A DNA stretch of 64,000 nt from Annulohypoxylon bovei var. microspora. Taxonomy: Eukaryota; Ascomycota; Sordariomycetes; Xylariales; Hypoxylaceae. The translations under genes and the position numbers were made by a program. Each line of letters starts with the position of its first letter. Positions within the stretch are counted from its first letter, which is position 1. Below, one piece after another: positions 54,660 through 64,000 of this stretch. The notes under the pieces were generated by a model. That model was given only the letters and a program-made list of their open reading frames with translations, was not told the DNA's origin and searched no databases. The stretch is from NCBI GenBank assembly GCA_022836615.1, contig MU405213.1, forward strand, positions 556,941 through 620,940, read 5' to 3'.

Positions 54660-57607
54660 ATGACCGCAAGTCGTTCTGAGCCGGGGCCATCAGCGTAAGT
54701 TTTTCTTCTTTTTATTATGGATTATCCAATCCACCTTTTTAAACAACTGTTCATAGTTGTAGTAACTCACTAGATCATTTGAGACGTTTTGAAACTGATA
54801 TCGAGTGTGTTTACAGCCAACCAAATTTGCGAGTCACGAGTGCGTCTTCGAGTCCTATCTACCTTCCATCGCCAACATCCTCACCATCGTTATCATCGTT
54901 CTCCATCGCTTCTATCGTTGTTCTTGATGGGACATATATATTAATCTTCTCGTCGTAGTCATCGCTGCCGACGGCCTGTATAAACGGGATGTCTTTCGTA
55001 TGTTCCTCACTGTCTCCACCAAACCTCAATACGCAATCCCACTAACCTACTTGTTTAATATTGTAGGTCTACCCGATCCTTTTGCTGTAGCTACGGTCAA
55101 CGGCGAGCAGACAAAGACCACCATCGTCTCGAAACGAACCCTCAATCCTTACTGGAACGAGAGTTTCGACTTGTACGCATCCATCCTTTGCGAACTATCA
55201 TTGGCCCTCATACTCACCTAGTCTCTAGCCGAGCAACCGAGGACAGCATCTTAGCAGTGCAGGTTTTTGACCAGAAGAAGTTCAAGAAAAAGGATCAGGG
55301 CTTCTTGGGTGTTATCAATATTCGCATTGGAGATGTCATCGAGTTAGCAGACGGTGCTGATGGTATGACCAATCACCTCCCTGCCGTCAGCTTTGTATAA
55401 GCTGACAAACATAACTTTACCATAGACCAGATGCTCACGAGAGACCTTAAGAAGTCCACAGACAATCTTGTTGTTCATGGTAAATTGATCATCAACTTGT
55501 CTACTAACTTATCCACCCCTGCCCGCCCTACACAGCAACCCTCCCCCGCAAGCTCTAGCCGGCCATCCTTAGTACCCCAGGCGTCTACAGCCAGCGCCGA
55601 TCGCGTCTCGGAACGACCAACCTCCTCGGCTTCGGGCCCTAACGGACTCGCACCAGGAGCACAAATGGCCTTGCCTATCAGGCCGAACGGCGCAAATGCG
55701 CCTCCGGTAAATGGCAATGCTCCACAGTCTCGGCCGTCGAACCAGATGAGCCCTTTCGAAGATGCCCAAGGCCGTCTGCCTGCTGGCTGGGAGCGGCGTG
55801 AGGATCACTTAGGAAGGACTTACTATGTAGATCATAATACGCGAACTACAAGTTGGAACCGTCCGACTCAGGCCGGCACATCAGCAGAGAATCGTGGCGA
55901 GAGAGAGGCGGCTACTCAGGTTGAGCGCCAAAGGCATCAGAACAGAACTCTGCCGGAAGATCGCACTGGTGCGAATTCCCCGACGCTTCAACAACAGCAA
56001 CAACCACCGCAGCAGCCTGGCGGGTCTCCAAACAGTCCTGGTCAAGGTACCCTGATGCACACTGGTGCTACTAGTCCTGGCACTGGAGAGCTTCCGCCTG
56101 GTTGGGAACAGCGGTGGACGCCCGAAGGTCGGCCTTATTTTGTCGACCATAATACTCGGACTACGACCTGGGTCGACCCTCGTCGCCAGCAATACATCCG
56201 AATGTATGGCGGCCAAAATAATGTCAACGGGACGATACAGCAGCAGCCAGTATCTCAATTAGGTCCTCTGCCTAGCGGATGGGAAATGCGGTTGACCAAC
56301 ACGGCTCGCGTGTACTTTGTGGACCATAATACCAAGACGACGACTTGGGACGATCCCCGATTACCATCATCCCTAGACCAGAACGTACCACAGTACAAGC
56401 GTGATTTCCGGAGAAAGTTGATCTACTTTCGCTCGCAACCCGCTATGCGGATACTTTCGGGACAGTGCCATATGAAGGTGCGGCGTTCTCATATCTTTGA
56501 AGACTCGTTTGCGGAGATCTCACGGCAATCTGCCACGGACCTGAAAAAACGCTTGATGATAAAATTTGACGGCGAGGATGGTTTGGATTATGGCGGCCTT
56601 TCCAGAGAATTCTTTTTCTTATTATCACACGAAATGTTTAACCCCTTTTACTGCCTTTTCGAATACTCCGCGCACGACAACTATACCCTTCAGATCAACC
56701 CACATTCCGGTATCAACCCCGAGCATTTGAATTACTTCAAATTTATCGGCCGTGTGGTGGGTCTTGCTATCTTCCACCGACGATTCTTAGACGCCTTCTT
56801 CATCGGTGCACTTTACAAGATGATGTTGGGTAAGTCTGTGGTGTTAGCCGACATGGAGGGTGTGGACGCGGATTTCCACCGAAGTTTACAATGGATGCTC
56901 GATAACGATATCTCTGGCGGTATACTCGAGCAAACCTTTTCCACCGAAGATGAGCGCTTTGGTGTTGTAACAGTCGAGGACCTCATCCCTAACGGGCGTA
57001 ATATCGACGTTACCAACGAAAACAAGAAGGAATACGTAGATCTTATGGTTAAGTGGCGCATCGAAAAACGTATCGCAGAGCAGTTCCAAGCTTTCAAGGA
57101 AGGGTTCCACGAGCTCATCCCCCAGGACCTAATTAACGTCTTCGACGAACGCGAATTAGAATTACTAATTGGCGGTATTGCCGACATCGATGTAGAAGAC
57201 TGGAAGAAGCACACAGATTACCGGGGTTACACCGAAAGTGACGAGGTTATCCAATTTTTCTGGCAAACAGTACGGAGCTGGGATGGAGAACAGAAGAGCC
57301 GACTTCTACAATTTACGACGGGTACCTCGCGAATCCCCGTTAACGGGTTCAAGGATCTCCAAGGCAGCGACGGCCCAAGAAGGTTCACCATTGAAAAAGC
57401 AGGCGAGGTTGGCAATTTGCCAAAGGCTCATACTTGGTACGTATTGAAACCCTAGCGCTCGACTAAGATATAGATTCGAGGATAGACAGATGCTAACAAT
57501 CATGCAGTTTCAATCGCCTAGATTTGCCCCCATACAAGTCATTAGAGCATTTGCAGGGCAAGTTGACTACAGCGGTTGAAGAGACGATGGGCTTTGGCCA
57601 GGAGTAG
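54660..57607 (+). CDS. rsp5: NEDD4-type HECT E3 ubiquitin ligase Rsp5/HulA
   Basis: Exons 54660-54694, 54817-54839, 54959-54997, 55067-55172, 55229-55362, 55426-57436 and 57508-57607 give 815 residues, the usual HulA length. It ubiquitinates membrane transporters and other targets with PY motifs, often through arrestin-like adaptors. C2 domain at about 13-130: QPNLRVTIIAADGLYKRDVF, LPDPFAVATVNGEQTKT, LNPYWNESFDF, FDQKKFKKKDQGFLGV. Three WW domains at about 229-258, 334-363 and 393-422 (each GWE...YY/YF/YF-VDHNTRTTSW-type). HECT domain from about 460 to the end, with GLDYGGLSREFFFL and, across the last intron, the active Cys783 in HTCFNRLDLPPYKS. The first five introns break the C2 domain into short exons; all phases agree. 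Confidence 0.97.
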
Positions 57608-59165
57608 AAGGCTATTTTGGCGTTTCTTCATGGCTGTTGCTGTATATAGAACGACGAATGATGTGTTTCCCCTCGTGACAGAACCCGAAATATGGAAGGA
57701 TTTTTGCATCTCCTTTTTGTGCTTGTTTTGATCCCTTTTCCTTGCCACCTCTGACTCGAATTAGGGGCTGCTCAGGGAAGACTAATAGCACGTATCCTTG
57801 TTTTTTTATCTTGGGGGTAATGTACCTTATTGCTGGGAAGATCAATGAAGAAATAAAGGAACTCGGGGGCGGGTTTAACATTCGTTATATTATATCGTTT
57901 ATTGGCGTATCACAGGGGGGCAATAATAGTAAATTCTCGATGCCATCAGGTGTCGTTCTAAGCTCGCGTGCCCAGTGAGATGAATGTCCTATTTACTAAT
58001 AGGGGTCATTCTTTATCTTCTTATCCTAGCAACTGCCGAGCGAGTCATGTCTGAGATGACTAGTTCTATTTACAAATACTACATATTACGAGGCTACATA
58101 GCTGCAGTTCAGCGGCTGCTCGATATACTTGGGGTAGCAATATCGACCTCACCTCCAGGACCCTTCGCCCGACTTCTTCGTCCCTGAATATGTACACACA
58201 TACCCAAGTAGTTCGGGAGTGTGCGGAGCGAGCTGCGTGCGACAGAGACTGCCGGCGCACTGCCATCCAATATCACCTCACCTAGGTAGACAGGTACTTA
58301 TCGGTCGATTCAATGCAGGAGCTGGATTTCGAGAACAACCATACGGCGTAATGTTTACTGCCCCTGATAGCTTACTCGCTCGTCGCTGTCCAATCACCTT
58401 TCTTTCTGGCTTACTGCTACACTTCTGCATCCTGCGTACATAGCTAGTGCTGAGGCATTATGCGTTCAAACTTCCCTTTTATGTGATTTGATATGCAAAT
58501 TGCGGAGAGAGGTATACCTCAAGTAGATACTTACCTAGGTAGGTACATAATAAGGTATTTTTAGTCAGTGATGTAGGGAGTAAACGGGATCCTAGTTTAG
58601 GAGAGAATAGATATCACGTATCCGGGGGAAATTTAATAGGCGAAATAGAATCACAATGGTGCAAAGCTGTGTTCGTTTGACTGCGAAAGCTCTCGTTTTC
58701 GATTGTTTCTTTATACAGTTGTTTGAAAGTTATAGATACAGAAACGGCTGTCCGTCTGCTAACCCGTGGGTCTTGCAAATCTCCTCATCATCATTGCCGG
58801 CTAGCTTGCGCAACCTGGAGAATATGTATATCAAAAGCAAAACATGAAGTGCCTCCCTCTAGCCTCTACCAGCAATCTGAAATTGACCTGTCAACCTGAC
58901 GCCAATGTGCTTCCGTGTCGATGCTAACCGAAACAGCTTTCGTAACCTAGAAGAGACGCATCTCCCATCCTTGGGACACATCTCGAACGTAAAAATTTGA
59001 ATAAGGCAATGGCGCAATAAAAGGTGTAATGGTAACGGCAATCGCCCAAGAATTCGGTAGTCCAACGATAAGAAGAAAAGTCACTCGTCTCACCCTCGCG
59101 GTCGCCAACCGCCTACTCCACACGAAAATATTGCTTCAAGCACATAGGTTATTAGTTCCGTGCCC
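57608..59165. other. Convergent intergenic region
   Basis: About 1.56 kb between the 3' ends of rsp5 and the AHC1-like gene. TAGGTA motifs lie near 58280 and 58535. Short ORFs such as 57742-57978 are judged chance. Nothing else was recognised. Confidence 0.5.
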
Positions 59166-61130
59166 CTATCTTCGACTTCCTCGTCGCTGGTTATCGTTCC
59201 CGTTACCCTTGATAGGGCTAACAAAGGTGACATGCTTAGAATCATCCTTACGTAGGCGTACAGTCGTCCCAGCTCCAGTACCAGTAGATCCTCGGTGATG
59301 TCTAATAGAGCGCGCACCGCTTTGATCGTCGTCGATGTCAATTTCATCAACATCCGAGATCGACTGCGCTCCAATGCTATCATTCACATCGGACTCAACC
59401 TCAGAGTCGGCTTCTGAGTCATCATATTCGCCATCGTCACTAACGAGTGATGGTGCATTGTTGCTGACGGCAGTGTGAGGGCTCAAATCCACATCCAACA
59501 TATCGTCATCTACAATCATCTCCGACTCGGCACCTGAGGTGAGTCGCGGGCCAGGGGTTGGTACGGGAGTAGCATACGGTACAAGCGGATGGCCTTTGCT
59601 GCTGGTTGGTCGAGTAGTAGCAAGAGAAGGAGACATTGTTGCCCTAGCGGGAACCCGCACAAGGGACGGGGCCACGCTTCCGGTACCACGAACGTTGCCA
59701 TTACCACTTATATCAACTTCATCTGACGACTCATCTTCAGGGGAAAAGAATTGGTCGAGGTCTATCTTAGCCTTGGATTCACTGACGAGACTGCCCAAAT
59801 TGCCATTGAACCCTCTGCTTTGAAGCAGGCGGGAGAGGTGCGGAGAATCGGCTGAAGGATAAAAATTTGGCTGTTGCGCAGCGGTAGCCGATGCTCCTTT
59901 AGTAGCACCTAAAACCGAAGAGACACCAGGCAATTGTCCGCGGCGATACATATCCAATGATTCTTGGATACGACGTACAACAGAGAAGCAAGCCTCAGAT
60001 TCGGACATAGCATTCTCTCGCACAAAGGGATGGACAAGACCGGACGGCGGAGCGCTCTGGCTGACGGGTCTCTCTTCTCCTACAACGCCCCCAGAGTCAG
60101 CAACCTCGAATGGGTGGCCACAGTGCACCGCAGCTTCTTCATGGCTCTTGAAATCCCTCTTATGTGCTATACGACAGTGATTGATGAAACCCTGAGTACT
60201 TGAGAAGTTCTCGCGATGGCAATCTATGCAAACAAGCTTCACAGTCTTCCCGTCGGATCGCTTCAAGACACAAGGGCCGTTCTTATCCTTAGGAGGCGGA
60301 TAACCACTGGATAGTGCCTGGAGCTTTTGACCCGCAGATCCCCTCACGGGCCGTCCTCTACCTTGAGACGCGCTTGACTCAGTAAAACTATTCCTTGTTG
60401 ATCTACCATCTATCGATGTTCTGAATCGTGAAGTCTCAGCCTGGGTTGGAGCCACAGGCTGGATACCGTCGAACTTAGGGTCGGGGATGAGCCACTTGGC
60501 ATAATGCTGCGCATACGGACCATCAGTAACGCCAAAGGGTGGTGCCCACTCAGGCAACTGTTCGCCCAGCTTCGGTTGTAAGGCTGCGCCCGATCCGTTC
60601 ATGATATTCACCATTTGTTCCGGGGTGGGAACGTTCTGCGGATACGGTATTAGATGACATCTGCGTAGTTGCTCCAAAGCCACCTGGCATTTGGCAAGTT
60701 CTTGATTAATCAATCGTAACTCGTCATGCTTGAGTAGAATCTCAAGGCTGAACTGTTCCTCGATAGCATCTCTAGCACGATCCATGTCGGGTTCAAGCGA
60801 CACAGGTTGCGGTACATCCTTTTCACCTTTCTCTACCGATAAGGCTATCTTCTTATGCGCCTTGGCGCGATCGCCGCTGTCATCATCATCAGTCCTCGCC
60901 CGCTTTCGAGCGGAAGAAGCTAGAGCGGGTTGCGACGCTATCGCGACGTTGCTCTGCTTGCGCCGCTTCGGGGTAGTTGGTGAAGTAATGGTGGTTGTAA
61001 CTGAAGGCTCCGACGACACCCACGGCTGGATAGGTTTTCCGAAATCAAGCATAGGTTGTTCAACTTGTAGAGTCTTATCACTTCCCCTCGAATCTGAACT
61101 CCAAAAGCGGAACATGAGCATACCCGACAA
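59166..61130 (-). CDS. AHC1-like C2H2 zinc-finger protein (ADA HAT complex type)
   Basis: Single exon, 654 residues. Yeast Ahc1 is a subunit specific to the ADA histone acetyltransferase complex; fungal relatives share a central C2H2 finger. Seen here: a basic N-terminal stretch (TPKRRKQSNVAI, SARKRARTDDDD), then a helical region at about 125-165 (AIEEQFSLEILLKHDELRLI). Next are EWAPPFGVTDGPYAQHYAKW, the block GPCVLKRSDGKTVKLVCIDC with HRENFSSTQGFINHCRIAHK (Cys-x2-Cys...His-x4-His finger, about 310-350), and FKSHEEAAVHCGHPFE. The C-terminal third is Ser/Asp/Glu-rich and disordered, with acidic blocks (DDGEYDDSEADSEVESD). The start could be Met1, Met4 or Met6. Family call from memory of the finger block; complex membership is inferred. 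Confidence 0.7.
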   Translation of the reverse strand: MSGMLMFRFWSSDSRGSDKTLQVEQPMLDFGKPIQPWVSSEPSVTTTITSPTTPKRRKQSNVAIASQPALASSARKRARTDDDDSGDRAKAHKKIALSVEKGEKDVPQPVSLEPDMDRARDAIEEQFSLEILLKHDELRLINQELAKCQVALEQLRRCHLIPYPQNVPTPEQMVNIMNGSGAALQPKLGEQLPEWAPPFGVTDGPYAQHYAKWLIPDPKFDGIQPVAPTQAETSRFRTSIDGRSTRNSFTESSASQGRGRPVRGSAGQKLQALSSGYPPPKDKNGPCVLKRSDGKTVKLVCIDCHRENFSSTQGFINHCRIAHKRDFKSHEEAAVHCGHPFEVADSGGVVGEERPVSQSAPPSGLVHPFVRENAMSESEACFSVVRRIQESLDMYRRGQLPGVSSVLGATKGASATAAQQPNFYPSADSPHLSRLLQSRGFNGNLGSLVSESKAKIDLDQFFSPEDESSDEVDISGNGNVRGTGSVAPSLVRVPARATMSPSLATTRPTSSKGHPLVPYATPVPTPGPRLTSGAESEMIVDDDMLDVDLSPHTAVSNNAPSLVSDDGEYDDSEADSEVESDVNDSIGAQSISDVDEIDIDDDQSGARSIRHHRGSTGTGAGTTVRLRKDDSKHVTFVSPIKGNGNDNQRRGSRR

Positions 61131-64000
61131 GAGGAAAACGAGATATGAGAGTCGAGGTCCAGGCCAGGGAGGCGTTGGGGGAACGCTTGATGATGTATTA
61201 TTGTGGTCGGAGCGCTGACAGATCAGGCCTAGACTAATAATATCAAAGTACCCAAAGTACCTAAAGCACGCTTACAACTCTGTTGTAAGGGGCGGAAGGA
61301 ACTATTGTTAGATGTGCGACGCCAAATGGGAAGGCGGTGCTGACGTAATAGCGAATGAGCGCAGAGTTCAAAGTTCGTCCCTTAATTCCTTCCCTGTGGC
61401 TGCAGGTGGGAAAGTGTAGTGTAGGTACGTAGTGTACAATCGGGAATCGGCTGAGCCGGCGGATGCGACCACCCTTTTTAGCCTGGCTGCTGCCCGTTGT
61501 TGAATGGACCAAGTCCACAGTCCACAGTCCTAGACTAAACTAGCAGGAATGTAGTGACTAGTACCAAGGCAAAAAGGACAGAACCAAGGATTGGCGCACG
61601 TATCGAATAGGGAGATACGGATCCTGATGGGTTGTCGAGCGCAGAAAAAAGGAGTAGGCCGCGCGCTGATGTGGCCACGGTCAAACCCAACGAAACTCAA
61701 GTCTGAGTCAGGGTTGGAGGTAGAAGACAGGAATGCGCAACACCATGCCAAGGTGACAAGGCAGTGCAATGCAGCGCAGTGCAAGTGGTCGAAATGCTTG
61801 CGCGTATTTATTAGTATTGATGTATATAGGTTCGTCTCATGAATGTTGCGACCGGGCGACAACAAAAAAATAATAATTAAATGTCCTTGTTGCAAAAGGG
61901 CAGATTGCGAGAAAAGGACAATAAGTGCTGCGAAACGGTATCAAATGGAGATGCCGCGGACAGTACGTGGTAGTATTAGAAAGGCGCGTATGATAATCAT
62001 CAAGGTGGGATAGACCAGAGACAAAAAGAGGTAAAGGGAACGAGGTAAGGCAAAGTCGCGCGCCCGATGTGGATGGGGGAAAACAGGTAAGTATTAAAAA
62101 CCAGTGATGCAAAGGAACGCGTGAAATGAATTAAATGAAAATCGGAAGAAAGGCGACTATCATTCGCTTGCGATTCTCTTCCTTCTTGGTTGTTGCGACA
62201 AGTGGATTGCGCAAAAGGCCAGGAAAATGAAAATGAAAGGTTGTAAGATTGTAAGGTGGTAAGGTTTCTATTGCAAGGTGCAAGGTGCAAGGTTAGTTCT
62301 AGAGGGCGCGAGAATGCGAAAAGGCAAGGTGCAAAGTGCCAAGTGCAAAGGGCAAAAAAGAAGGACTTACAGGCGGGAAATGGGGGTGTCCTGGTTACCT
62401 GATGGTGTTTTTGCGGGTGTGTGATAATAGTCCCTGTTTTCTACTGTTGGGTGGGTGGCTACATGCCTAGAGTTGTGAGTACTTCGCTGGTCAATTCGTT
62501 AATTCGTAAAAACTCGTGGATTCCAGCACCTTGATTTGATTTGATTGCCCGACAGTCCGATGGATAGACTTAGGATTTCTGGGCAAGTACAAAGACAGGG
62601 GGTCCATATCTCAATCAAGTTACGCGGCAGGGATAGTTTGATCTTTTATCGAAAATATAGGTACATATGTGGTACATGAGCACATACTTGCACAATCACG
62701 CACGGTCTTTATTGTGATCCATGCTGTGGAATAAAGGGGTTTATACATGGATTATACATAACGAATAATAAATGTGCATCAATGCTATCAGAAGACTTGA
62801 CTAGGATATCTTTTTATGACTCACTTATTATAGTAAAGGGTGGAAGAGTTTTGCGACGTGGTGGCAACAAATCATACCCCTTAAATGGGAAAAGGAATAG
62901 GCAGATATATTCTATCGAAGGAGCGTGACAATTCAAATGTTAGAGGTTTCAATAAGGTGTGTGTCACATGGCTGCTTTTAGTTACTTAGGTACTTGCCGC
63001 ATACGCCAAGTATTATACAAATTGTCCGAGCTATTGCATAATATAATTTTAGATACATGTCTAAGGTACCTGCTCAAGTATCCACAACGTGAATAGGTAA
63101 GGCTTAGGTTTCTTAAAGATATTATATTGGCAAGGCTGGCAAGCATTATTAATTGCGTTTCATTTCTTTTCAAGATACGTATATACCTATATTCATAATT
63201 AAGTAGAAACATGATAGGTCTTACAACTCGACCCCGCTGGTAGTATATAGTTGGAGATATTTACTTATCCAACCAGTCTAACTAATAATTGTGTCTAAGT
63301 GTTACATGAAATACACCGTTTCGTTTAGCATAACTTTTATATCGAATACCTAAGCAAGAAAACGTGCTCGACCTTTTGACTCGGTTCTCTCGTTCGTACC
63401 TAGGTATGTTTCATGCGGCTAGCGAAGCATATGATAGGTGCATACATAGACCCCAAGCTTTGATAAACAGATCATGTAACCTTAGATGAGGTTTGAAAAG
63501 TGATAGGTTATAGGCTTTACCGGGCTTACTATGCATTATGACATGCCTCTTCAAATGCTGCCTAGGAATACCTACCTAGCAGCCTAGGTACGTAAGTAGT
63601 TGAAAGTGTAAGCTGGTGCTCGTATACAATCCGAGGTTATAGAGATATTACGTTAACAACTACCTGGGTAATCACATACATATAAGCAGCACCTGTGCGA
63701 AAGTTTGATAAGGTGTTTTGACGCGACAACATTGCGACAGACTCAGAAAAGTCGGAATTTATGTACCTAGTCACGATTATTACGATGTTCTATGCATAAT
63801 ATCTTGATTAATTCTTGGCACAGGCCAGGCAATTGCAGACTGCATTTTGCAACAGGGTCTTTGCCTTGATGATCAGCCAATTATGGATCAGATATGTCTC
63901 AACGGTAGTGAACGAATACTTATTACACGTATTATTCATTATACGCATGATTCATGTATTAATACGGTATAACGATCCCTTATACGTGTTACGGAACGGA
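61131..64000. other. Gene-less right end of the window
   Basis: 2.87 kb upstream of the AHC1-like gene; its promoter and leader should lie in the first several hundred bases. A degenerate GCAAGGTG/GCAAAGTG repeat occupies about 62245-62350. CCTAGGTA-type motifs lie near 63400, 63570 and 63585. ORFs here (for example 61530-61895 and 62000-62290 minus) overlap in different frames and show no domain. Confidence 0.5.
62245..62350. repeat. Degenerate AAGGTGC/AAAGTGC repeat
   Basis: GTAAGATTGTAAGGTGGTAAGG-like units pass into three GCAAGGT copies, then GCAAAGTGCCAAGTGCAAAG. Units are 6-8 bp and imperfect. It is non-coding. Confidence 0.6.

Overview
The window is nuclear DNA of a filamentous ascomycete (Pezizomycotina, most likely a Sordariomycete). 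Genes are monocistronic on both strands. Introns are short (about 44-110 bp) with GT/GC...AG ends and CTAAC/TACTAAC branch sites. The gene set includes a fungal highly reducing polyketide synthase, a HulA/Rsp5 ubiquitin ligase, an AHC1-like protein and a fungal NBR1. Intergenic DNA is AT-rich and full of short TAGGTA/TACCTA palindromic motifs, as often seen in Sordariomycete genomes. I rebuilt exons by hand from splice signals and reading-frame continuity; every multi-exon model given closes in frame.

Layout. 1-9.1 kb: the 5' part of a large reducing PKS (minus strand, C-terminal carrier domain beyond the window start), divergent from an FSH1/LovG-type serine hydrolase. This is the only accessory, secondary-metabolism-like part. 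10-20 kb: Tom70, an aminodeoxychorismate-lyase-like aminotransferase, a pepsin-type aspartic protease without a visible signal peptide, and a Barentsz/CASC3-domain protein. 20.2-26.8 kb: a gene-poor stretch with one weak orphan ORF. 26.8-41.1 kb: the autophagy receptor NBR1, the COPII cargo protein Erv41, a Bre4/FUSC-type membrane protein, an unknown GC-rich protein and transketolase. 43-61 kb: rRNA methyltransferase Bmt6, a Sac2/INPP5F-type phosphoinositide phosphatase, Snu13, V-ATPase subunit c, the nuclear poly(A)-binding protein Pab2, the NEDD4-type ligase Rsp5/HulA and an AHC1-like zinc-finger protein. 61.1-64 kb: no gene seen.

Most interesting points. The PKS keeps ketosynthase, acyltransferase and ketoreductase catalytic residues. 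Its dehydratase has lost both catalytic residues (His to Tyr, Asp to Glu) and its enoylreductase has lost the nucleotide-binding glycine motif, so a keto-reducing-only enzyme is predicted inside a fully reducing architecture. A GC-AG intron is well supported in transketolase, and a second is possible in the PKS. V-ATPase c has a 13-nt microexon. The catalytic cysteine codon of the HECT ligase is split by an intron. I found no CRISPR array, intact transposon or tRNA gene. I see no strong evidence for an entirely new system; the degenerate PKS with its divergent hydrolase is the best candidate for unusual biology.
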